A DNA stretch of 64,000 nt from Luzula sylvatica (lineage: Eukaryota; Streptophyta; Magnoliopsida; Poales; Juncaceae), in NCBI GenBank assembly GCA_946800325.1, contig OX326958.1, forward strand, positions 67,064,366-67,128,365, given 5' to 3'. A program made the position numbers and the translations under genes. The notes below the pieces were generated by a model that saw nothing but the letters and a program-made list of their open reading frames with translations, was not told the DNA's origin and ran no database searches. Shown piece by piece: positions 1 to 13,640 of the stretch (position 1 is its first letter; every line of letters begins with the position of its first letter).

Positions 1-2810
1 ACACCTTCAAAAAAATTCAATTGTGATATTTTTTTCAAAAAATGTTAAAATTAAAGTGTAAAACAAGCAAAATACTCAATTTTCAGGTCGTACTCAAAAT
101 ACTCCGTAATTGAATACTTACACACACAAATTTCAAATTTTTTCAAAACTTTCTTAAAAATGCAAAAACTGAAGTCTAACACCTTCAAAAAATTCCATCA
201 AGATATTTTTTAAAAAAATGTTAAAATTGAAGTGTAACACAAGCAAAATACTCAATTGTCATGTCGTACTCAAAATACTCCGTAAATGAAGACTGACACA
301 CACAAATTTCATTTTTTTCCCAAAGTTTCTTAAAAATGCAAAAACAGAAGTCTAACACCTTAAAAAAAAAAATTCGATTATGATATTTTTTTCAAATATG
401 GTAAAATTGAAGTTGAAGACAAGCAACATACTCAATTATCATGTCGTTCTCAAAATACTCCGTAATTGAAGACTAACACACCCAAATTACAATTTTCAAA
501 AAAAATTCATAAAAATGCAAAAACCGAAGTCTAACTCCTTAAAAATATTGAATTTAAGATATTTTTAAAAAAAATGTTAAAATTGAAGTGTAACACAAGA
601 AAAAAAATCAATTTTCATGTCGTACCCAAAATACTCCGTAATTGAAGACAAACACATACAAATTTCAATTATTTGGAAAATTTCTTAAAAATGCAAAAAT
701 TGAAGTCTAACACTTTCAAAATATTCAATTATGATATTTTTTAAAAAAATATTAAAATTAAAGTGTCACACAAGAAGAATACTCAATTTTCTTGTCGTTC
801 TCAAAATACTCCGTAATTTGAGACTAACACACGCAAATTTCAATTTTTTTCTAAAATATCTTAAAAATGCAAAAACAGAAGTCTAACACCTTCAAAAAAC
901 TCAATTATGATATTTTTTTAAAATATGTTAAAATTAAAGTGCAACAAAAGCAAAATACTCAATTTTCATGTGGTACAAAACATACTCCGTAATTGAAGAC
1001 AAACACACTCAAATTTCAATTTTTTCAAAAATGTCTTAAAAATGCAAAATTCGAAGTCTAACACCTTCAAAATATTCAATTAAGATATCTTTACAAAAAA
1101 TGTTAAAATTGAAGTATAACACAAGAAAAATACTCAATTTTTATGTCGTACTCAAAATACTCCGTAATTGAAGACTTATACACACAAATTTCAATGTTTT
1201 TCAAAAATTTCTTAGAAATGAAAGAACTGAAGTCTTACACCTTCAGAAAATTCAATTAAGATATTTTTTAAAAAATTGTTAAAATTGTAATGTAACACAA
1301 GAAAAATACTCAATTTTCATGTCGTACCCAAAATACTACGTAATTGAAAACAAACACATACAAATTTCAATTTTTTCCAAAATTTCTTCAAAATGCAAAA
1401 ATTGAAGTCTAACACTTTCAAAAAATTCAATTATGATATTTTTTAAAAAAATGTTAAAATTGAAGTGTCACACAAGCATAATACTCAATTTTCTTGTCGT
1501 TCTCAAAATACTCCGTAATTTGAGACTAACACACACAAATTTCAATTTTTTTCTAAAATATCTTAAAAATGCAAAAACAGAAGTCTAGCACCTTCAAAAA
1601 ATTCAATTATGATATTTTTAAAAAATATGTTAGAATTAAAGTGCAACACAAGCAAAATACTCAATTGTCACGTCGTACTCAACATACTCCGTAATTGAAG
1701 ACAAACACACACAAATTTCAATTTTTTCAAAAATGTCTTAGAAATGCAAAAATCGAAGTCTAACACCTTCAAAAAATTCAATTAAGATATCTTTACAAAA
1801 AATGTTAAAATTGAAGTATAACACAAGCAAAATACTCAATTTTTATGTCGTACTCAAAATACTCCGTAATTGAAGACTTATACACACAAATTTCAATGTT
1901 TTTCAAAAATTTCTTAGAAATGAAAAAACTGAAGTCTTGCACCTTCAGAAAATTCAATTAAGATATTTTTTAAAAAATTGTTAAAATTGTAATGTAACAC
2001 AAGCAAAATACTCAATTTTCACGTCGTACTCAAAATACTCCTAATTGAAGACTAACACACACAAATTTCAATTTTTTCCAAAATTTCTTCAAAATGCAAA
2101 AACAGAAGTCTAACACCTTAAAAACAATTCAATTAGGATAATTTTAAATTTTTTTTAAAAATTGAAGTTTAACACAAGTAAAATACTCATTTTTCATGTC
2201 GTACTCAAAATACTCCGTAATTGAAGACTAACACACGCAAATTTCAAGTTTTAAAAAAATTCCTTAAAAAACCAAAAGCAGAAGTCTAACACCTTCAAAA
2301 CTTTCAATTATGATATTTTTAAAAAAAATGTTAAAATTGAAGTGTAACAAAAGCAAAATAATCAATTTTCATGTCATTCTCAAAATACTCCGTAATTGAA
2401 GACTAACACACACAAATTTCAATTTTTTCCAAAATTTCTTAAAAATGCAAAAATAGAAGTCTGCACCTTCAAAAAATTCAATTGTGATATTTTTTTAAAA
2501 AATGTTAAAATTGAAGTGTAACACAAGCAAAATACTCAATTTTCATGTCGTACTCAAAATACTCCGTAATTGAAGAATTACACATACAAATTTCAATTTT
2601 TTTCAAAAATTTCTTAAAAATTCAAAAACTGAAGTCTAACACCTTCAAAAAATTCAATTAAGAAATTGTATTAAAAATTGTTAAAATTGAAGTGACAAGA
2701 AAAATACTCAATTGTCATGTCGTATTCAAAATACTCCGTAATTGAAGACTAACACACACAAATTTAAATTTTTTTCCAAAATTTCTTAAATATGCAAAAG
2801 CTGAAGTCTA
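1..2810. repeat. Satellite higher-order repeat unit A (16 monomers)
   Basis: Rare monomer variants reappear in the same order about 2810 bp later. Examples are the variant AATTTTCAGGTCG at 76 and again near 2886, the variant with a CCATCAAGATA segment near 190 and 3000, and the TTTGGAAAATTTC variant near 673 and 3480. 2810 bp divided by ~176 gives 16 monomers. The unit contains an internal repeat of four monomers (see the 704-bp duplication). Confidence 0.85.
560..1968. repeat. Tandem 4-monomer (704-bp) duplication inside unit A
   Basis: Variant monomers near 560-1264 recur in order at about 1264-1968 with an offset of ~704 bp. Markers are the CTTGTCGTTCTC variant (~791 and ~1494) and the ATGTTTTTCAAAAATTTCTT variant (~1194 and ~1898). 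The neighbouring unit at 2811-4915 has only one copy of the block, so the copy number of the sub-block differs between adjacent higher-order units. Exact edges cannot be fixed by eye. Confidence 0.75.
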
Positions 2811-4915
2811 ACACCTTCAAAAAATTCAATTGTGATATTTTTTTCAAAAAATGTTAAAATTAAAGTGTAAAACAAGCAAAATACTCAATTTTCAGGTCGT
2901 ACTCAAAATACTCCGTAATTGAATACTTACACACATAAATTTCAAATTTTTTCAAAACTTTCTTAAAAATGCAAAAACTGAAGTCTAACACCTTCAAAAA
3001 ATTCCATCAAGATATTTTTTTAAAAAATGTTAAAATTGAAGTGTAACACAAGCAAAATACTCAATTGTCATGTCGTACTCAAAATACTCCGTAAATGAAG
3101 ACTGACACACACAAATTTCATTTTTTTCCCAAAGTTTCTTAAAAATGCTAAAACAGAAGTCTAACACCTTAAAAAAAAATTCGATTATGATATTTTTTTC
3201 AAAAATGTTAAAATTGAAGTTGAAGACAAGCAACATACTCAATTATCATGTCGTTCTCAAAATACTCCGTAATTGAAGACTAACACACCCAAATTACAAT
3301 TTTCAAAAAAAATTCATAAAAATGCAAAAACCGAAGTCTAACTCCTTAAAAATATTGAATTTAAGATATTTTTAAAAAAAATGTTAAAATTGAAGTGTAA
3401 CACAAGAAAAAAAATCAATTTTCATGTCGTACCCAAAATACTCCGTAATTGAAGACAAACACATACAAATTTCAATTATTTGGAAAATTTCTTAAAAATG
3501 CAAAAATTGAAGTCTAACACTTTCAAAATATTCAATTATGATATTTTTTAAAAAAATATTAAAATTAAAGTGTCACACAAGAAGAATACTCAATTTTCTT
3601 GTCGTTCTCAAAATACTCCGTAATTTGAGACTAACACACACAAATTTCAATTTTTTTCTAAAATATCTTAAAAATGCAAAAACAGAAGTCTAACACCTTC
3701 AAAAAACTCAATTATGATATTTTTTTAAAATATGTTAAAATTAAAGTGCAACAAAAGCAAAATACTCAATTTTCATGTGGTACAAAACATACTTCGTAAT
3801 TGAAGACAAATACACTCAAATTTCAATTTTTTCAAAAATGTCTTAAAAATGCAAAATTCGAAGTCTAACACCTTCAAAATATTCAATTAAGATATCTTTA
3901 CAAAAAATGTTAAAATTGAAGTATAACACAAGAAAAATACTCAATTTTTATGTCGTAATCAAAATACTCCGTAATTGAAGACTTATACACACAAATTTCA
4001 ATGTTTTTCAAAAATTTCTTAGAAATGAAAGAACTGAAGTCTTGCACCTTCAGAAAATTCAATTAAGATATTTTTTAAAAAATTGTTAAAATTGTAATGT
4101 AACACAAGAAAAATACTCAATTTTCACGTCGTACGCAAAATACATTTAATTGAAGACTAACACACACAAATTTCAATTTTTTCCAAAATTTCTTCAAAAT
4201 GCAAAAACAGAAGTCTACCTTAAAAAAAATTCAATTATGATATTTTTTAAAAAAATGTTAAAATTGAAGTTTAACACAAGTAAAATACTCAATTTTCATG
4301 TCGTACTCAAAATACTCCGTAATTGAAGACTAACACACGCAAATTTCATGTTTTAAAAAAATTCCTTAAAAAAGCAAAAGCAGAAGTATAACACCTTAAA
4401 AAAAAAATTCAATTATGATATTTTTTAAAAAAATGTTAAAATTGAAGTGTAACAAAAGTAAAATAATCTATTTTCATGTCGTTCTCAAAATACTCCGTAA
4501 TTGAAGACTAACACACACAAATTCCAATTTTTTCCAAAATTTCTTAAAAATGCAAAAACAGAAGTCTACACCTTCAAAAAATTCAATTGTGATATTTTTT
4601 TTGAAAAATGTTAAAATTGAAGTGTAACACAAGCAAAATACTCAATTTTCATGTCGTGCTCAAAATACTCCATAATTGAAGAGTTACACACACAAATTTC
4701 AATTGTTTTCAAAAATTTCTTAAAAATTCAAAAACTGAAGTCTAACACCTTCATAAAATTCAATTAATATATTTTTTAAAAATTGTTAAAATTGAAGTGT
4801 AACACAAGCAAAATACTCAATTGTCATGTCGTATTCAAAATACTCCGTAATTCAAGACTAACACACACAAATTTAAATTTTTTTCCAAAATTTCTTAAAA
4901 ATGCAAAAGCAGAAG
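2811..4915. repeat. Satellite higher-order repeat unit B (12 monomers, four fewer)
   Basis: This unit is collinear with the unit at 1-2810 at an offset of about 2809 up to ~4020. The offset then drops to about 2105 (for example AATTTTCACGTCGTAC at ~2014 and ~4119). The difference of ~704 bp equals exactly four monomers. Collinearity ends near 4915, where the next monomers no longer match the start of the unit. Confidence 0.8.
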
Positions 4916-5177
4916 TCTAACACCTTAAAAAATAAGATAATTTAAAAAAAAATGTTAAAATTGAAGTGTAATACAAGCCAAATACTCAATTGTCATGCCG
5001 TACTCAAAATACTCCATAATAGAAGACAAACACACACAAATTTCAATTTTTTTTAAAATTTCTTAAAAATGCAAAAACAGAAGTCTAACACCTTCAAAAA
5101 AATTCAATAAAGATATTTTTTTAAAAAATTGATAAAATTGAAGTGTAACACAAGCAAAATACTCAATTTTCATGTAG

Positions 5178-6041
5178 TACGGAGTCGAGCTTACTCTAAA
5201 TTGATCGGGAGCTTCCTTCCAATTAATCCCTTGCAAATCTCGAGTCCACTCAACCGGTACGGAGCTCACTTCGATTGGCGAGTGGATTGGTACGAAAGGA
5301 ACGGGTTGTGCGAGGTGTCTAGCTCACTAAGCATCTCGAAACAACGAGGAAGGCATCCAAGACGAGACTCGAAGCTCACTTCATCTCTCTAGGTATTTTC
5401 TTTCCTTTCTTGTAATTCTTGTAGTTTAAATTTGAATTGGATTTGTGTAAAGAATACTCGGTTTAATGAATCTTTAGTTTTCTGTTTACTTGAATCGAAT
5501 CCTTGTTGGTGTTTTTACTTGATCTTTTGCTTTTAATTACTGCCTTGAACTTACTTTAAATCTCTTAGTTCAATCTCAAAACAAACCTTTAATTCAATCT
5601 TCAATTCAAAACGCACTTTACTTCCGTTGTAACGGACCAGTGAGGAAAAGCATTCAATAGCACTCATACTAGTGCGTTGTAACGGACATACGAGTTCGTT
5701 GTAACGGATCAACCAATCCGTTATAATGCTACTTCTATCCGTTATAACGGACTACCTCTTTCCGTTGTAACGGAACTATATCCGTTATAACGGACATTCA
5801 TATCAATACTTGCGTTAACAATTGCCCTAATATCCGTTGTAACGGAACCTTTTTCCGTTGTAAGGGACTACCTTCTGTGAATTTTCTTTGTTATTTCTCA
5901 TCTAGTTTTGGTTTAATCTTTGACGCACTCACTCCTCGTGGAACGAATCTATACATTTACCACCGTACAAACATAGATTATAAATTTTGTTGATTGTTCG
6001 GGGTTTTAACACAACGACATATTGAAACACACCAAAATCCC
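5178..6041 (+). mobile_element. Athila-type LTR fragment, 3' part, forward
   Basis: This stretch matches the downstream ~860 bp of the full LTRs at 15879, 24679, 33887 and 36060, in forward orientation. It contains the GAGTCGAGCTT start region, the TCTCTCTAGGTATTTTC segment and a run of CCGTTGTAACGG palindromes at 5622-5868. Its end resembles the LTRs at 24679 and 33887 (CGGGGTTTTAACACAACGAC), while its middle resembles the LTR at 15879, so it is a third sub-variant. It lacks both LTR termini (TGATG and CATCA). It joins the satellite on the left. On the right it meets an inverted LTR part at a CACC shared by both sides, which looks like a microhomology junction. Confidence 0.85.
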
Positions 6042-6159
6042 ACCGAATGAAGTGAGCTTCTATTCGGTGATCGATCTTAGAGAATTATCGTTCGATTTTG
6101 CAATTCTTGCGTGTTCTTGAAGGTTCTTGGTCCTTGTGGTCATATTTTGCAAATCTTAA

Positions 6160-6242
<83 letters not shown>

Positions 6243-6702
6243 GGCATAAAAGAGCATCCCAAACTCGTGGTCCTTGTGGTCATATTTATAGCACTCATGG
6301 AGTCTTCTTATTGGCCACGAGTTTGTGGAGAGGATTGGGGGTAAGGAGGTAATTTCCACCAAAGGTAGGTGGGAAGGATAAGGGCTAAGGATTGAGTGGT
6401 TTTCGTGTAGACTTTTGTGTAAGTTTGTATCATGATAATTGTTTGCCTCCCGTCTTATTCATGTACCGAATGTATCGGTATAATATATCATTTTCACTCC
6501 TCTTGACGTGTTGGAGACAACTACACTCTCCAAATTCTCAGAAATTCCTTCTAATTCCTGTGATTAAGCAATAAAATACATTTAGCGAAGAAATATTCAT
6601 GTTATCTCAAATATGATTAATAAAGTATATATAATTGTTCTTCACAAGGGCTAAAAATCCCCAAATTAAGCATTAAATTTGTGCCTTATTTGCCTCACAT
6701 CA
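6042..6702 (-). mobile_element. Athila-type LTR fragment, 5' part, inverted
   Basis: Read on the minus strand from 6702, this is the LTR start: TGATGTGAGGCAAATAAGG, a CCAAT box, the TATA box (minus strand of 6283-6290), the (CT)n tract (6163-6239 as GA on the plus strand) and on to CTTCATTCGGTG, where it stops. It is nearly identical to the forward fragment at 14864-15533, so the two form inverted repeats ~8.2 kb apart. It shares the variant TTCGCTAAAT with the LTR at 15879 and the region around ATTTGCAAAATATGACCAC with the fragment at 14864, so it appears to be a mosaic or the donor of conversion tracts. Confidence 0.9.
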
Positions 6703-6964
6703 ATTAACTAACTATATAACTAACTAACTAACTAACTAACTAATTGATAAACTTTGTAACTAACTAACTAACTACCTTCTTACATACATATTCACTAACT
6801 GACTATCTAATTAACTAACTAACTGATTAACTGATTACCTAACTAACTAACTATCGTCCTAATTACGTATCAATTAACTAACAAACTAACTAATTAACTA
6901 ACTACCTTCCTACAAACCCACTAACTAACTAACTAACTAACTAAATATCTTCCTACATACCTAT

Positions 6965-6995
<31 letters not shown>

Positions 6996-7017
6996 GTAAC
7001 TAACTTCCTACATACCC

Positions 7018-7056
<39 letters not shown>

Positions 7057-7483
7057 TACAAAATAACTAACTAGTTAACTAACTAACTACCAGCTAACTA
7101 ACTAACTAACTAAATAACTCACTAGTTAACTAACGAACTACTAGCCAACTAACTAACTAACTAACTAAATAACTAACTAACTACGTACCTTCTTACATAC
7201 ATATTAACTAACTAACTAACTAACTACTAGATAACTTACTAACTAACTAACTAACTAACTATCTATCTATCTATCAAACTAACTAACTAACTCCTTCGTA
7301 CATACCCATTAACTAAGTTAATAACTAACCAACTAACTAATTAATTAATTAACTAATTAACTGATTAACTGCCTTCTTACATACATATTGACTAACTAAC
7401 TAAATAACTAACTACCTTCTTACATACATATTAACTAACTAACTAACTAACTAACTATATAACTAATTAACTAACTATATCAT

Positions 7484-7533
<50 letters not shown>

Positions 7534-7891
7534 CTAGATAACTAACTAAATTACTAACTAATTGACTAACTAACTATCTTTCTACATACCAATTAACTAA
7601 CTAACTAACTAACTTCCTACATACCCACTAACTGACTAACTAACTAACTAAATATATAACTAACTAACTAACTACTAGCTAAGTAACTAACTAACCAACT
7701 ATATAACTAACTGATTAACTAACAAACTAAATAACTACCAACTAACTACCTACCTAACAAACTAATTAACTAACTAACTACCTTCTTACATACATATTGA
7801 CAAACTAAATGACAAACTAACTAACTAACTAATTAACTGATTAACTAACTACCTATAACTAATTAACTAACTAAATAGCTAACTAACTAAT

Positions 7892-7922
<31 letters not shown>

Positions 7923-8182
7923 CTTCCTACATACCTATTAACTAATTAAGTAACTAACTAATTAACTAACTACCATCCTACAAACCCATTCACTAACTAA
8001 CTAACTAACTAACTAACTATCTTCTTGCATACCAATTAACTAACTAACTAACTAACTTTCCACATACCCACTAACTAACTAACTAACTAACTAAATAAAT
8101 AAATAACTAACTAATTAACTAACTAAATGACTTACTAACTGGCTATCTCCATACATACCCACTAACTAACGAACATACTTAC

Positions 8183-8213
<31 letters not shown>

Positions 8214-8995
8214 GTAACTAAATAACTAACTAACTAAGTACCCTTCTACATACCCACTAACTAACTAACTAACTAACTAACTAATTATGTAACTAACTAA
8301 CTAACTACCAGCTAACTAACTAACTAATTGACTAAATAAGTAGCTACCTTCATATATACCCATTAACTAAGTTAACAACTAACTAACTAACTAAATAATT
8401 AATAAATTAATTAACTAACTAATTACTAGTTGACTTACTAACTAACTATCTAACTAATTAACTAATTAACTAACTAACTAACTAAGTAACTACTAGCTAG
8501 CTAACAAACTAACTAACTAACTAACTAACTAATTAACTAATTAACTAAGTAACTTACTAACCAACTACCTTCATACATACCAATTAACTAACTTACTAAC
8601 TAACTAACTAATTAACTAACTACCTTCGTACGGACCCACTAACTTACTAACTAACTAATTAATAAGCTAACTAACAAACTAATTAACTTTCTATCTGCAC
8701 ACACACATATTGACTAACTTACTTACTAACTAACTAATTAAGTAACTACCTTCCTACAAACCCACTAACAAACAAACTAACTAACTAACTAATTATCTTC
8801 CTACATACCTATTAACTAACTAACTAACTAACTAACTAAATAACTAACTAGTTAACTAACTAAATACTAGCTAACTAACTAACTAACTAAATAACTAACT
8901 AGTTAACTAACTAACTACTAGCTATCTAACTAACTAACTGAATAACTAACTAGTTGACTAACTAACTAACTAACTAACATACTAACTAACTGGAT

Positions 8996-9047
<52 letters not shown>

Positions 9048-9251
9048 GGTACCTTCTTACATACATATCAACAAACTAACTAATTAACTAATTAACTAAC
9101 TAGGTACCTTCTTACATACATATCAACAAACTAACTAATTAACTAATTAACTAACTAACTAACTAACTGACTAACTAACTACTAGCTAACAGACTAAATA
9201 ACTAACTAACAAACTAACAAACAAACTAACTAACTAACTAACAAACTTACT

Positions 9252-9286
<35 letters not shown>

Positions 9287-10081
9287 TCCTACATGCCCAC
9301 TAACTAACTAACTAACTAACTAAATAACTAAATAGTGGACTAACTAACAACTAGCTAACTAACTAACCAACTGACTAAATAACTAACTAGTTAACTAACT
9401 AACAACTAGCTAGCTAACTAACTAAATAACTAACTAAATAACTAAGCAGTGAATTAACTAACTAACTAACTAACCAACTACTAGATAACTAACTAAGTAA
9501 CTAACTAACTAACTAACTAATTAACTAACAATCTTACTAACTAATTAACTAACTAACTAACTACGTACCTTCTTACATACATATTTACTAACTGACTAAC
9601 TAACTGACTAACTAACTAACTAACTAACTAATTAACTAACTAACTAACTAACTAACTAACTACTAGATAAATAACAAAATAACTAACTAACTAGCTAACT
9701 AACTACTATATAACTACCTAAATAACTAACTAATTAACTATCTAACTATCTTCCTACATACTAATTAACTAACTAACTAACTAACTATCTACCTTCCTAC
9801 AAGACCATTAACTAGAAAACTAACTTACTAAATAAATAAATAACTGACTAACTAACTACAATCTAACTAATTAAAGAACTAACTAATTAACTAACTAATT
9901 AACTGACTAACTATCTTCCTACATACCAATTAACTAACTAACTAACTAACTACCTACCTTCATACATGACCATTAATTAGAAAACTAACTAACTAAATAA
10001 AGAACTAACTGACTAACTACTATCTAACTAATTAAAGAACTAACTAAAAAACTAACTAATTGGCTAACTAACAAACTAAGT

Positions 10082-10125
<44 letters not shown>

Positions 10126-10472
10126 GTAGATATCTAATTAACTAACTATCTAACTAACTAACTAACTACCTTTTCACATACATATTGACTAACTAACTAA
10201 CTAACTAACTAACTAATTGATTAACTCATTAACTAACTAACTAATTAACTAACTAACTACTAGCTAGATAACTAATTAACGAATAACTATCTTACTAGCT
10301 ACCTTCCTACATACCCACTAACTAACTATATAACTAACTAACTACCTACCTTCCTACATACCCACTAACTAACTAACTAACTAATTAACTAATTCACTAA
10401 TTAACTTCTAGCTAACTAACTAACTAAATAACTAATTAATTAACTAACTAGCTAACTAACTAACTAAATACT
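6703..10472. repeat. CTAA-derived satellite array, left block
   Basis: This is a degenerate array of the tetranucleotide CTAA with interspersed phrases such as CCTTCCTACATACCCACTAA, CTTCTTACATACATATTAAC, ACTAGCTAAC and AACTAGTTAAC. The plus strand is almost free of G. Uninterrupted CTAA runs reach about 12 units (near 7485-7532). A CTAA run puts a stop codon every 12 nt in all six frames, which explains the absence of open frames. The segment 7540-7740 is closely matched at 40940-41160 on the far side of the retrotransposons, so the blocks are parts of one array. The array is cut at 10472/10473 by a CACTA transposon. Confidence 0.95.
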
Positions 10473-10499
10473 CACTACAACACATATGGACTATTGGGG

Positions 10500-10735
10500 T
10501 AGCCAAAACTGACCCAACAAGACCTCAAAACCGTCCCTATAGGTTATTGGGTCGGTGAGGCGACCCTAAATGGGTGTCCCTAAAAGCTGCGTTCCTGTCA
10601 GGGGCGGGCCGACCCTATAACGTTTTTGGGGCGGTATTTAATGGGGAGGGGCGACCCTATAACCATCAGTCAATTCACAGCAGAAATAGTACTATCAGTA
10701 CTGACGCGTCAGCTAATGGGGCTGGCCGACCCTAA
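10500..10735. repeat. CACTA left subterminal repeat region
   Basis: Scattered copies of motifs such as GGGTCGG, GCGACCCTA and GGCCGACCCTA occur in both orientations within ~240 bp of the left terminus. The region is much richer in G and C than the rest of the element. It corresponds to the regularly spaced repeats at the right end. Confidence 0.8.
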
Positions 10736-10762
10736 TAGTATTTATTAATATTTTTTTAATTT

Positions 10763-12592
<1,830 letters not shown>

Positions 12593-12641
12593 AGCTTCGT
12601 CCAACCGTTCGTCAAAGCTTCGTCGCCTAGGTTTTTAACGA

Positions 12642-12656
12642 GGGGGGGGGGGGGGG
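12642..12656 (+). repeat. G15 homopolymer in CACTA element
   Basis: A run of 15 G residues lies shortly before the solo LTR. Its length is unstable by nature and prone to sequencing error. It could form a G-quadruplex only by stacking within the run. Confidence 0.9.
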
Positions 12657-13267
12657 ATATAAAGAGCTTAGAGGTGTTGGTTAATTCTAACCTAGAAGGG
12701 GGGTAAATGTGGTAATCTAATGTACACTTACTTTAGATGTAACCCTAATTTACGTTGCGGAAATAATAATAATTTAGATGATAAAGATGATAAAGATGAT
12801 ACCGTACTAACACTTGAACACAAGATGTTTGTTTACGAAGTTCGGTAGGTGGTTGCTATGTAGCTTTAACTCACCCTTTACTCGCTTAATTGACCGACTC
12901 AATTATTTGCGAGTACCTATGTCTCCGGGAATGCCTTGTGCCTCTTTTTGGCTTTCGATTGAATTCCAACTCACTCGATTACAAGGTGTCGCCTAGATCG
13001 ATTTACACGCTTTCTATCGATCTATAGCTTAGGCTCTTTACACTTTGTTGCACTAGCCTATTACAATTTTTCACTAATCGAGCTACAACGTGATCGGTCA
13101 CGTGAGTGGGATACGATTAGTGGAGGATTTGGAAAGTAGATCAATGATCTAAAGAGGGTTTCTCAAGCTATCAATGGATATGGAGAATCAAAGCTTAGGT
13201 TTTCTCTCTTTTGGTTTTTGAAGTTTGAAAGTGAAGGAGTGAGAGAGAGAAACCCTAGAAGGATTCT

Positions 13268-13275
13268 ATTTATAC
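13268..13275 (+). promoter_or_regulatory. Probable TATA box of the solo LTR
   Basis: TATTTATA lies about 595 bp into the LTR and ~35 bp before the first palindrome. On this reading the palindromes fall in the transcribed leader. No transcription start has been measured. Confidence 0.5.
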
Positions 13276-13305
13276 TCTCTATAGAAATCCTTCAGAAAAC
13301 TGCCA

Positions 13306-13640
13306 GTGCGTTTGAACGCACAATGTTCGTTCCGAACGCACTTGCAGTTTGTACTAGCCGTTTCAAAATAACGTGCAAGTATATTTGTGGGTCCGTTCGA
13401 ACGAATAAAGTCCGTTCATAACGGACTCAATTATACATTGCATTTTGTGTTCACAGAAGGGATTGTCCGTTCAACGCACTTAACTGGTTGGTGAACGGAT
13501 TCTAAATGTCCGTTCGAACGGACATGTTTGTTCGTTCGAACGCACACAATCCTGTGATAGTTTTGGTTCTTATCAAGATATAATATTTTGATGTGTGGCA
13601 AGTTCGTTCTGAACGGACTTTAAGATCGTTCAGAACGCAC
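13306..13640. repeat. Cluster of CGTT-N(2-3)-AACG palindromes in the solo LTR
   Basis: About eight short inverted repeats lie in 335 bp: near 13306, 13326, 13391, 13411, 13465, 13506, 13530 and 13601-13640. The best is ATGTCCGTTCGAACGGACAT at 13506-13525, a perfect 20-bp palindrome. Half-sites vary among TCCGTT, TGCGTT and TTCGTT, and spacers among CG, CCG, CTG, CAG and CAT. Half-site alternation (GGAC versus GCAC ends) is the same as in the Athila-type LTR clusters, which use the centre GT or AT instead. Confidence 0.9.

Larger units (their letters stand above)
1..5177. repeat. ~176-bp A/T-rich tandem satellite array
   Basis: About 29 tandem monomers of 174-179 bp fill this stretch and continue off the left edge. 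Each monomer contains a conserved core reading ACTCAAAATACTCCGTAATT followed by GAAGAC, a segment close to TTCAATTATGATATTTTTT, and ATGTTAAAATTGAAGTGTAA. Monomers differ mostly by single substitutions and homopolymer-length changes. Nucleosome-sized monomers with higher-order units are typical of plant centromeric or heterochromatic satellites, but nothing here proves centromere function. No CENP-B-like box and no credible coding frame is visible. The array ends at about 5177 inside a monomer, where retrotransposon LTR sequence begins; the last two monomers (from ~4916) are more divergent, as expected at an array edge. Confidence 0.95.

Noticed and set aside
1..5177. Calling the 176-bp satellite the centromere
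   Set aside because: Monomer size and higher-order structure fit, but no centromere-specific evidence can be read from sequence alone.
6098..6352. Arg/Glu-rich and Ser/Leu-rich open frames in the LTR copies (also 15204-15497, 16237-16535, 25028-25276, 34207-34471 and 36410-36652)
   Set aside because: They are read-through of the (GA)n/(CT)n tract, which has no stop in its frames. Length follows the microsatellite, and both strands give equivalent frames.
6392..6574. Recurrent 60-residue frame starting MSGFRVDF in the antisense strand of every LTR
   Set aside because: It repeats because the LTR repeats. It is antisense to the U3, has no family resemblance that I recognise, and is too short to support alone.
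12814..13421. Short frames inside the solo LTR
   Set aside because: They lie in LTR sequence bounded by a perfect target duplication and have no recognisable domain.
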